64,000 nt of DNA from Hygrocybe punicea (Eukaryota > Basidiomycota > Agaricomycetes > Agaricales > Hygrophoraceae): the NCBI GenBank assembly GCA_963556145.1, contig OY744471.1, positions 2,535,590-2,599,589 on the forward strand, given 5' to 3'. A program made the position numbers and the translations under genes. Shown here one piece after another: positions 48,491 to 58,900 of this stretch (position 1 is its first letter; each line of letters begins with the position of its first letter). The notes below the pieces were generated by a model. That model did no database searches and was not told the origin of the DNA. It saw only the letters and a list, made by a program, of their open reading frames with translations.

Positions 48491-48847
48491 AGGACGCAGA
48501 CCATGACGGCGCCAATGCAGGGACGGTAACGAGGAGAGGACACAATGAGCACCCACCACCTGTAAACCACCTCGTGAACCACGCCAGCCATGTCAATTGA
48601 CATGGCGCCGCATTTGCGAGGTTGCAAGGTTGTGGTGGGTTGCGACGAAGACACCTGCATCCACAAGGTCACCAGGAGGTGGGTGGGTGGCCTGCCGCTC
48701 AACATCACAGGAGGCATTAGACCTTTGAGACCGAAAATGTGCAGTAATAATAATAATAATAATAAATTAATTAAAAAGTGAGATTACATATAATTGCACA
48801 GCCAGTGATGAGCACAGCCACAATCCGCACCTTCAAGTTGTGTTTCG
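48491..48847. other. No supported gene; (AAT)n run
   Basis: Upstream flank of the recombinase gene with a short (AAT)n microsatellite at about 48746-48766. Confidence 0.5.
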
Positions 48848-50546
48848 ATGTCGACAGAGTTATCCTCACCGTTCGCTGGTCTTCTTCGAGTCATCAATCC
48901 CCAGGATGGTGAGGAAAGGCCTGAAGCATTAGAAGTGCAAGATGATTTAGAGGGAGAGCAGGAGACCTTACTTGCTGAAGAGGCTCCTAATGATCCCAAT
49001 TTGTCAGACTTGCATGATGTGCTTCTTCAAGCCTCGAAAGGTGTGACGGAGAGCACTGACAGTGGGTATCAGAGGTGAGATACATTTTTATATATGCTAT
49101 GAAATTTGCCATAATGCTGAGGGACTATTGCTTACCACAGGCTCATGAAACAGTGTCAAACCTTCCTTGTGGCCAAAGGACTCATTCAAGAAAATGAAGC
49201 TTTTTTCTCACCGAAGCCAAGGCAAGATGCTCCATTGTGCATTGCAGCTTGGATTATGAACCAGTGAGTGTTGCTCTCATTATTATTAATAATTGACTAT
49301 ATACTGGTCACTTGAAGATGTGATGAGATCCTACTTGATGGCTCCAAGAGACTTGTTTCAGAGGAGCGTAGCACCTATTCTTATGCCCAGAAGATGCGTG
49401 CTGCTGTAACATATGCCTTTGGACGACTTCATGGACTTGGATCTCTTCCTTGGCATGCTAGTGAAAGCACAGGAAGAATGGTTGGTAACCCATCAGTCTC
49501 TAATGAGGTTTCAAGCTACATGGTTAGCCTGCGAAGGCGAAAGGTGAGTGCACTTTAGCCATACTGACAATGTAGAAAAAACTAAAGTGGACCTTTAGGT
49601 TCGTGCAGGAGAGACTTCAACGAGTGCTCGGGCCATCACATCTGTAAGATTTCACCAACACTAACACATATTGACTGAAAGTCTTATCCTTTCAGGCAAT
49701 CATGATGAAAATGTATGACTATAATCACCAGGATGACATTTGGGCCATCCAAGATTATGCTGCAGGATCTCGTACTCAACAGCAAGACTCTTCTAGCCTC
49801 CATCAGTGGGGAGGTGGTCGTTCTCGTCGTCTATTGCAAGCTGCATACACAATTGCATTCCTGTGCTTGTTGCGATTTGATGAAGTCCTGAAGATCCAAG
49901 CACAGGATATTAATATTGTATCTTCAACCTGTGTTGTTCTCACTCTACCATTCCGCAAGACCAGTCAATTTGGAGGCAAGTAAATCATCTTTCCACAAAG
50001 CAGAATCTGGCTGAATTTATTGCCAGATATCAAACCTTTTGTTCTATTTGCACTACCTGAACATGAAGCTCACCTCTGCCCTGTCCGTGCTCTTGCAGAG
50101 TGGCTTGCAGAAGCAAAGCTATCCGGAGGTTACATCTTTCGGAAGATAGCTTCAGGTGACCGTGTATCAGAATCCAACCGTCCAATGGTATGTATTTTTA
50201 CTAAATGTAATAACAGATTACCAGCTAAAGGTATGGACAGACTTCTGATCAATTCCTGGAACTGTTCAGAAACAACCTTTTGGATGTTGGTATTGATCCT
50301 CATCCATATGGAACTCACTCTTTCCGTCGTGGAGGATGCCAGTATCTTTCTTCTGAGCGTCGGTGGCCAATTCGTCGAATCTGTGAGTGGGGAGGATGGA
50401 GTACTGAGTTCACAAGCTTGACAATTGTCAAGTATCTCATCTCATGGAATGATGATCCCACTGAGCCAAGGGAGGCCTTTTTTGATCCAAACCGTGCTCC
50501 AACAGTCAAATGTCCAACTTGTGGTAGAACCTGTCCTTGTGCTTGA
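48848..50546 (+). CDS. Tyrosine recombinase (Crypton/DIRS type), seven exons
   Basis: Exons start at 48848 (ATG), 49141, 49318, about 49600, 49697, about 50022 and 50241; the stop is at 50544-50546. One intron, after QFG near 49975, has a GC donor (GCAAGT) and an AG acceptor, and is needed to reach DIKPFVLFALPE. The N-terminal half carries an acidic segment and a helical SAM-like core-binding domain (SYAQKMRAAVTYAFG). The catalytic domain shows R in CLLRFDEVLKIQ, HSFRRGG (H-x-x-R), EWGGWS, and the nucleophile Y in IVKYL: the R...HxxR...W/H...Y set. A Cys cluster CPTCGRTCPC ends the protein. It has no RT next to it, so a Crypton-like DNA element or domesticated recombinase fits better than a DIRS element. 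All catalytic residues are present. Confidence 0.8.
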
Positions 50547-50964
50547 CCACTGGTATATTCATTATATCTTCTGTTTTATTGCTTTACTTCATGTTTTTCA
50601 TATGTTGTCCATTCTATCACTATCTTTTGTAATTGTATCTCTTCAACACCATTTGAATAACTAAACATTAACTCAATGCTTGACCTGCAAATGGAGATCT
50701 GCAGCAGGTTTAGGTAGGATAATGGTAATCAACTGAGGAAGTTCTCAAGTACTTTCATAAGCTGCATCCCAACTCATCCTTTGAGCTAAGATCATGATAA
50801 TCAACTGAGGAATTTCTCAAGTGCTTTTATAAGTCACATGGCCAGCTTCCTTCCCCATGCATTGGATATAATATTACATCCTTTCATAACTGTAGCTCTT
50901 CATTTCATTTCATTGACCTAAGAAGCATTAGAAAAGATCAATAGACAATATATTGACAGAAACA
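50547..50964. repeat. Convergent spacer with two imperfect direct repeats
   Basis: GATAATCAACTGAGGAA.TTCTCAAGT and its flanks occur twice (about 50718-50765 and 50788-50835), followed by similar TTTATAAG...CA endings. No gene was seen. Confidence 0.5.
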
Positions 50965-53090
50965 CTACACAGCATTTTGTAATGCACGGTAATGTTTAGC
51001 AATGGAAGTTGGATCACTCATAACTAACATCTGACTACCACGACGGTAAGTGAAAAACTCAGAAAATGATACTCCATACTCTGCTTTGGCTTTATCAGCA
51101 GTAGCCTTGTCTTCAGCAAGGCGCTGCTTTCGGAGGTGTTGGCTGATGGCTGTAAATGTCATGCATGACCTTACCATTTTCATGGCTGAACTCCTTCCAG
51201 AAATCTTCTGGAGTGCCAGCACGCCATCGTTCAACAATAACCTAGTTAATGTTGTCAGAGAGCTGAATTACATCAGATACAATCAAAGTCAAACCTTCCA
51301 TTCAAACCACCTTGCTTTCATCCCCTTCCATTGATCCTTTTTTCCATACTTGTACAGCTCTGGCCAGTGCACCACCGCAATAGGTTGGCCATTAACCACA
51401 AGGGGAGATGTCCCACTCCAATGTGCAGTCTGATCATCCCACATACCATTAAGTCGTGGGATATCACCAGCAAAGGAGATAGCCGGAGGGTCCGGTATAC
51501 TTTCCAATGTGAATTCCAGAACCTGACCATTGCCAAGCCTGAATGAACGCTCAGGCAGGGATCCTTGCATGGCGGTCACCACAGCTGGGGTCCCAGATGA
51601 TGGCTGTGAGGTTGGGCGACTGGACTGCGTGGCGTGGTGGGCCAAGGTTGGCGGTGAGGTGCTGACCTCATTCTGGTCATGGCCCTGGGTCACAACCCCA
51701 TCGGACTGCGTGTGATTAAACTGCCTTATCATGGTACTTAGTTGTTGATAAAGGGCGTTCACATCCGGAGCCTGCCACTACAGCATTAGTGAAATTGCCT
51801 CGAATCCACATTAATGTACGTACTGTGAGTGGGACAGTTGTCCCACAGGAGGATCCAATGGATGGTGTCCGTTCGAGTAGCAGGCCTGGTAACGGCCGCT
51901 GTGAGGTACTGTTCTGAGCCTGTAAAAAATTGGAGTGGCGTGAGCCCATTACCACATGTGAACGAGAGAAAACCAGACAAGAATGACGTACATGGTATAA
52001 TCCCTCTGGTTGGATGCCACGGAGAGCCGGCGGCTTGTAGGGAAACATGGCAACAAAACTTTCAGCCTAATCAAGCCAAAAGTGGATCAGCTCAAGCTAG
52101 CGTGGCGAATAAAGGTTAGCCACGTACCCATGGTATCAGCCCCCGAATTTGCTCAGCGGTTCGCATATCCTTTGAGCGCTCGGTTGGGAGTGCTTGATGG
52201 ATAACACCGTTCTCGTCGGGGACACCACGGCCAAGCAGTGCTTCGCGGCGCAGAGCAGATTGCTTGCTTTTTGATTTTTTGGGGCCTGGCCTTGGTCCTC
52301 GGTGTGGCCGCCTCGTGCTGGGGAGTAAACTGAAATATGAGAGGCAATTATGATTTAGCAACAAGATAAAGTTTAAGCAGCCAAAGCACTCACTCTTCCC
52401 ATGCTTTTTGGTCACCGCTGAAGGCCTCCAACCGCTCACGCAGCGTCGTGACGTTGCCGGAGATGGGAAGCTTAAATCCACGGCACCACTCTTTGAGAGT
52501 GGCTTTCGTTTGTCCACGCCTGTGCCGCCATGGCGCGCAAGGTCAGTTGGATAGATAGAAAGGGTCAAAAATGAATAAATAAACACTCACAGCGTCAAGT
52601 GAGAGATTTCACGCAGGCCATTGGGGCCCACTCGACCCGGAAATGGCAGAGAACCTTCACTATCGTGAGTTTGAGGTGCTATCGAAGGTGTTGGAACACT
52701 TTCTTTGACAGAGCTCGCATTGGAGATGGAAGCGGTCGGGGTCGGCTCCATGCGAGCTAACGAGGTCTCAGGGGAGGTCCAGAGACGGAGAGCGGGTGAA
52801 ATTGCTCGGCCAATGGGATCACGAGAGGCTAAGACGCGATCGACGAGGTACGTGAGGAGAAGGGTGCCGCCAGAAATGAGATCGATGGCGATCGTCAACA
52901 GCAAGATCACTGTTGTTGTCCAAGTGGCCAGTGAGTGTGAGGGCGTCGAGGGGGAGCGTTGGGGCGTGGGGACGAATGGGTGCCGTGGGTCCACCTCGCC
53001 ATCTGTTGTCGCGCTGGGGCCAGGGGACCTAAAATCGCGGCCGTGAGCTCAAAGTCGCCGATGTTTGCACATTTGCTTGGCGGCATTTGG
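50965..53090 (-). CDS. SAP-domain protein convergent with the recombinase, multi-exon, model partial
   Basis: Supported exons include one of about 135 codons ending near 52588 and a SAP-domain exon at 52519-52394 (TLKEWCRGFKLPISGNVTTLRERLEAF). A basic exon, about 52326-52132 (PRPGPKKSKSKQS), and exons covering 51762-51290 and 51237-50965 follow. SAP domains bind AT-rich or scaffold DNA. The segment at about 52900-52840 encodes a hydrophobic stretch (VILLLTIAIDLISGGTLLL) that may be a transmembrane span or a wrongly included region. The C-terminal half (WPELYKYGKKDQWKGMKARW...) is not a family I know. The exact start, exons between 52130 and 51760, and the junction near 51170 (a possible 26 nt intron, unusually short) remain unresolved. 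The tail-to-tail pairing with an intact tyrosine recombinase suggests a shared element. Confidence 0.55.
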
Positions 53091-53283
53091 TTGCCGAGAA
53101 ACGGTCCGTGCCGAAAATAGATCGAAGCAACTCTGTTCCCGGCGTTTGCCGGGTGACGGGACCGTTTCATCTCAAGAGGAAGACTTGTCTGAGTCAAAAC
53201 GACAACGTCACGAGGTGTCACTCCCAGTCGAATTTAGGGTAGGTTATACTCGATCTTATTTATTTGGTTTTTAAATTAAATTA

Positions 53284-53310
53284 CTAGAGGGAAGGGCCAC
53301 CTATGGTGGC
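53284..53310 (-). terminator. Helitron 3' terminal hairpin and CTAG
   Basis: On the minus strand GCCACC-ATA-GGTGGC forms a hairpin, followed by a short spacer and CTAG then T. This is the canonical Helitron 3' end, where the hairpin acts as the rolling-circle transposition terminator. Confidence 0.75.
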
Positions 53311-53429
53311 ACAACCTTGCTCCTTTTTTTACAGTGTGATAGCTAAGATATGGAAAGACCAGCAACGTATACTTAAGATACAGACAAGGTGTACTTTTTT
53401 TTTTGGAGTTGGTGGAGCGGGATCGGTGG

Positions 53430-54290
53430 TTATTCAGCGTGAAGATTGGCAGAATCAGATTTAGATACGGGGATAAGGTCGTAATTGAGCCATGTCTCAC
53501 TTAATGGTTTATTAACCAAGAACACTTGCATGGATTCAAGGAAACATTGATGCCAATTCTGATTGATTTCACGGCGTTTTTCCATGTGCTTCGTTTTGTG
53601 GATGGTGAGGATCTGCACATTCACGAAGTACAATGGGCTCCGAGGTATTCAGAATCGCAACAAGATTCATATGTGGTGACTGAAATGAGTTTACATGTGG
53701 TACGTTTTCTTTTGGCAAGCCGGGTGGTGCGACTAATGGCAGCACCAGTACATTCACACGTATCGCATATATTACAGAGGTAATTTTTGAATTCCTTCGA
53801 CATTTATGTCGTTTATGTATGAGTGTAGGATGAAGGGTACCAACGGTGGAAGGGAAGGAGTGGGATACAACGATTTCTTGACCAGAGACCCTCTCCATTG
53901 ATCAAGGTGGACTCTGCATGCAAGCTACTAGTTACAGTGAATTGTATGATACGGAAGAGAGGAGTTGATGTGTGACTTTCAATAGTTTTTGTTTCGTGAG
54001 TCCTCTTCCCCTGTTTCGGGATGGTGAGGTTGGGGGGAAGTGGAGGTTGGACGGAGTACATGTAGATGTGAGGCCCCTCTGTGCTGGCATTCATCTGCAC
54101 AGGTGTAAAGTTATAAAGTATGAAGGACAGTTTTTGACTCACGGGGTGGTAAGTTAGGGTGGAGTTGACAAAGACGTGTGAGGTGTAGTTGATCATTTTG
54201 AGAAACATGTGTGGTCTCTGGTTGACCATTTCGAGGGGGGGGCGAGCCTGCAGACATCTTTTTTTTTTTTTGAGGGGGCCAGTCATTTAT
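53430..54290 (-). CDS. Unrecognised Helitron 3 cargo frames
   Basis: Reading leftward, one frame at 54286-53813 encodes NQRPHMFLKM...SHVFVNSTLTYHP and a RIIQFTV segment. A second frame at 53803-53621 has a Cys-rich CNICDTCECTG motif, and another ends near 53433. They may be exons of one gene whose introns I could not place, or a decayed gene. No function is evident. Same strand as, and just downstream of, the companion gene. Confidence 0.35.
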
Positions 54291-54440
54291 CATTAGGGTT
54301 TTAAGGTGGTTTAGGTGAGACAGGGAGTCGATGAGGAGGGTTACGATTGGGACGATCAGGAAGTTTCAGCTTGTTAATCGAGGTACAATACAATGGTGAT
54401 GTCAGTACACAAGACGTTCATCACTTTTAAGAAGTGTATG

Positions 54441-55650
54441 CTAAAACTTTAGGACTTTTTTGCCCTTCACGCTCAGGTCGATGTCAAATGGATCTTTTTT
54501 GTAGAGACGCTTTTTGGGAGAGGAACGGGAGGGGGACTTTGGAGGGTTGACAACACGGAGTTTCATGATATCGGCAATGAAGACGTCACGGATGGGGCCC
54601 GCTTTTTCTTTCATGGAGTATTTTTGCAGCATGAAGTCAGCGATGACTGTGGCGCCTTTTAGGGTGTCGACATATTCACGTGGCCCAATCAAGTCTGCAT
54701 GGACGTCGAAAGCAGGAATTGGTCTGACGATGTAGTGTTCTTCCATGTCTTCAAGAGCTGTCTTTGCATCGGCACTGCCTACAGGCCAGTCATGAAGTTT
54801 GATCTCGTCTGTGAAGGTGGACGCTTGGGGTGTGTCGGATTGAATGTGGATGGTAGGTTACGTTCATTACCTTGTTCATCGGTTTCTTCATTGTTGTTAG
54901 GGATGGAGGTGGCTTTCTGCAACAGGCGTCAGCGTTTATGCATGTCTCACTGGGTGTTTCTCACATGGAAAGGTTGGTGTCGCAGCCTGATTTTGGTTTC
55001 CCCATCGGTGATCTTGATGACACCTTCAGGTATGCTTCCAGGGTTTGTCCCTGCCTTCATGAGAGTTCGAAGTGTAGCGAGCGCGGTATCAAAGTCGTTG
55101 CGGAGGAGGGGAGCATTGACGGCAGTGCCAGTACACGTCAGTTTAATATCGGAGAATCTTTTTGCTCCACCCTTGTCGGCTTGCCACATCGCATCTGGCA
55201 TCAACCAGAAGTCATTGTGCGTGATTTGGACGAGGAGAGAGAGAGTGACTGAGTTTCCTATGTACGTCTCGATCCCTTCAGTGTTTGAATCCACCAAACG
55301 GAGGCTCCGGCCATCTCTCATCCAGCGGAGGGATGAAGCTATTTCAGGATCACCCAAGTACGATCCTTTCGTTAACAAGGCCGTGCGCCAAAGTTCCAAT
55401 TTTGAAGCGGCTTGTTCTTCAACATTTTGGATTAGGGGGGGCATTCTGACCACTCGAATGCTGGAGATGAGTGTGAAATGCTACGAGTAAAGTGGAAAGG
55501 TAGGGGGGATCTTTACCTGACATGGTTTGAGGGACCAGCAGTAGTGTCCACAAAATCTGCATGCCGAGTGCCTTCTTCTGCTTCGGTTTCGAGCGAAGGA
55601 TCCGTGGAAATGGGATCAGGGAGCAATTTACGATTGGGACGTGGGGCCAT
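54441..55650 (-). CDS. Helitron companion protein, four exons, 342 aa, unknown function
   Basis: The exons are 55650-55517, 55445-54965, 54916-54871 and 54808-54441. All introns are GT/AG, and the sum is 1,029 nt, exactly 343 codons. The start is the ATG of MAPRPNRKLLPDP. A charged N-terminus is followed by a strand-rich 160-residue domain (NSVTLSLLVQITHNDFW, FSDIKLTCTGTAVN) and a second one (IVRPIPAFDVHADLI, LKGATVIADFMLQ), ending in a basic SPSRSSPKKRLYKK tail. The alternation of strands could be an OB-fold single-strand DNA binder, which would suit rolling-circle transposition, but that is a guess from pattern. It lies downstream of the transposase on the same strand and, unlike it, has no stop or frameshift. 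Confidence 0.65.
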
Positions 55651-55937
55651 AGTTTTTTTTCCAACGGGTGCTTGTGTCTGTTTTTCTTTATATATAGCTT
55701 GTGTTCTCGATTTCGTTAGTAAGGTTTCAGGCTCGTCATCATCGTCATTCACTGGTAATGCATACGGGTGGTCTAATTTTTTCCCCTGTTGATGTCAAGC
55801 TGGATGAACGTTGGACTGTGATCGGTTGGGTCTCCTTTTTGACAAGGGGTATCGAGCCTGATTTCAAGAAATAAGGTTCATCAGCATGTATTGAGGCTGG
55901 ATGAGAAATTTTGATGGGAATTGTCGTGTACTATGAG

Positions 55938-58900
55938 TTAATGAAGAGTAGTCTCGATCATCTTCTCCCACCACAGTCCTGTTTGATCAGCTAAAACTTG
56001 GAGTCTTCTATCCTCATATGCGAGAGCAGGATCATGTTCTTGCAAAAAAAATTTGTCATCAAAATCATGTAAAAGACGAATGTTGGATTGTCCAGGGCTT
56101 CTGGAGAGTGCAACGTAGAGGTTGAACAAGTTCAATGAGCCAGGTGGAGGAGGGTTTTTAATGTCGATGAAGATGTATACGATCGTTTGTCCTTGTGCTC
56201 GGTAATCTGTGAATGTGTAGCTTCCTGTTAAAGGTAGCTGTCGTCGGAGCACGGTTTTCGTAATGGTCGTTGAGCCTTCTTTCACTTGAATTATCATCCA
56301 GGTCGTTGTAGGTTCGATGGGGATGATTCCTGGAGGCAAACCTGGTAGAGGCTTGGCGCGGGTTCGATCTAGTTTTACAAGAATACAGGTGGGAACATAC
56401 TTGAGGTTGATGATAGGTATCGTGTCCATTTTGGGTTCATTGGGATCAAGGATGATGTCAATGATTTCCCCCCGGGCTCCATTTGTGATGTCCAAGTCGG
56501 TCTCGATATTGGTGGTCAGCATCACTTTCATGCCCTTCGCGAGTTCAATGGTTTCCGGCAAGTCTTTTTGGGCATTTGACGATTTACCTTCGCGACCTAT
56601 TAATGCTCCTCTTTCACGTAGGGTTAGGGGACGTCCTCGTGTTTTGTCCTCAGCGGTGATCACATAAAGATTTTCACCGGTTTCCTTGCAATGTTTTCGA
56701 ATGGCAGCGGCATTCCATTGGCGTCTCACGGCATGTCTTGGTGTGATGAGGACAGCGGTTTGCCATTCAGGTGCCCCCAATTCCGTTGGGAGGCATTGAG
56801 GTTCAGCTATGATGAGAGTTCGGAGCATTTTTAAATGATGCTGCCAGATTTTGCCATGTCAGAGGTGATCTAAAAAATCATGCCAGACAGGATCAACCAC
56901 TCGACGCTGGGTTTTCAAGATCACGACGGTTTTGAATTCTTCATAAATTTTTCGACTGAGTTTAGTCTCAACCTTATCGGTACTACATGATTGGTGAAAA
57001 AGTGCTTCGGACGAGCTTGTGGCGACGGGTGGAAATTGGTGCAGGTCACCACATAGGATGATGTTGACGCCGCCAAAGGAGTGATCGCTGGCACCTGTTT
57101 CACAAGCTTTTCCAATTGTGATGTTGCGGGACAAGTCACTGGGGAACGATTTACTGATCATCGAAAATTCGTCGATGAAAAGGTATCGATATGGTTTCCA
57201 AAACTCTTGTAGCTTGTGCTTCATAGCCGCCGACATGTCTCCTCTTCGGGTGGGAGACATATGCGCAATGTGGTGTGTGGTCTTTCCATCTATAAGAGAT
57301 GCTGCGATCCCTGTGTACGCGGATTTGAGCAACCAGTGTGAAAAGTGCATGTTAGAAAAAGAATGAGTGACGGGTATGACCTCAGATTTTCCTGTCCCGC
57401 CTTCTCCATAAAGCACCATTTGGAGTGGTGGTGGGTGAGCGCCTTCCAATGTTTGTTTCAAATGCCACATGATGATGTCATGTGCGCATCGTTGATCGTC
57501 TCCAAGGGCCACTGGCTGTTGGTGATTGTCATCAATTTTGCCAGGGGGAGAAGTCGTTATGGGCGATGGGAGTGGAGACACTTGCATTTGCCAAGGTTTG
57601 ACACATGGTCCTCGCGGTGGCATCGTGGATTGATGTGGATCAATATGGGCAGCAGCTCGGTTGGTTTTGAAGACATCCCGTTGTAGACTAGATCTCCATT
57701 TCACCAAATCCTCCATGACTTGGTCACTAGCATTGTTGGCGAACTTCTTGTTGGTTTCCCACAGTGTCTGATTTGTATCGAATAAGTTTGCATTCCTAGC
57801 TGATTCAACAGCGAGTCGGCCATTGGTTTCCTCTTTTAAGGACTTTTGTGAATTTTTAAATGTGACGAGATCCTCCTCGGTGACATCGTCTTCTAAACCG
57901 ATCATGGCTTCAGGCAGTTCAAATTCGTCTTGGGACATTTCATCGTCACCCCTTTTTTCCGTTGGAATTGTGATGGAACATAGTTTGTCTTTCTTCGCAG
58001 CTCGATCACATTCATGGAAGTACTGGATGGAGGAGAGAACGTAGTGGATGTGGCGAGAGGCATTCGAGAGGAAGTCTTTTAAAGCGGCGTCCCAAGATTG
58101 GTTGGGACACCTTAGGTCTGTTGTGAGATCTCGCCACGGTTTCATAAGAGTCAACATAGAGGCAGCATAGTACTGGGCCTTGTCGTTGTCATTGCGGCTT
58201 GGGAACCAACGGCCTACAATATCAGGAAGATTTCTATGTCCTTCTGATCTGAGTATACAATAACACTGAGAGCTGTTGGGGTGTGTGGCAAGATAGGGAA
58301 TCTGCAAGTTGCGGGGTCGACCTTGACTTTGTGAGTCCTCACGCACAGCACTTTCATGGCGGTTATCCATCTCATATGTGTTTACGAAAAAATCCAAAAC
58401 GTTGTAGGCTTCTAAAGCTGGGCCACGACAACGATAGTCGGTCACTTGACTCTTGGCGAAGAATGTTCCATTAGTATCTAGATCCAGTGTCACTGTATCG
58501 GGTTCTGCCTGAGTTCAGTACGTCAGCGTGAATAGATTTGCATCTCGGATGAAATTGACCTCCACCGCTTTTTCGCGGATACCGAGATTTTCGGAGTGGC
58601 TTTGAATGGAATCACAATCGTAACTGCGGGATGGTATCATTAAAGATGAATAACAGTACTCGGGACTTCAGACCTTTTTAAATGGGGGAACGCTGCAACG
58701 AGGGCAGCAGCGAAGGATGACCAATAAATGTAAGAATATGTATGAGAACGGTAAACATCTGGCCAAGACATCAAATAACTAATGGTCATGGGTCCAGCGA
58801 TCTGTTGTTCACGGTTGATGGCGTGGACGAGTCGGAAGAGCAGCAAACACTGCTGAGATTGCAAATCTTCCACGTAGGAGGGATTGGGATGAGTAACGTG

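Noticed and set aside
47748..48600. Pro-rich 252 aa protein
   Set aside because: It runs through tandem family A; the repeat structure explains it.
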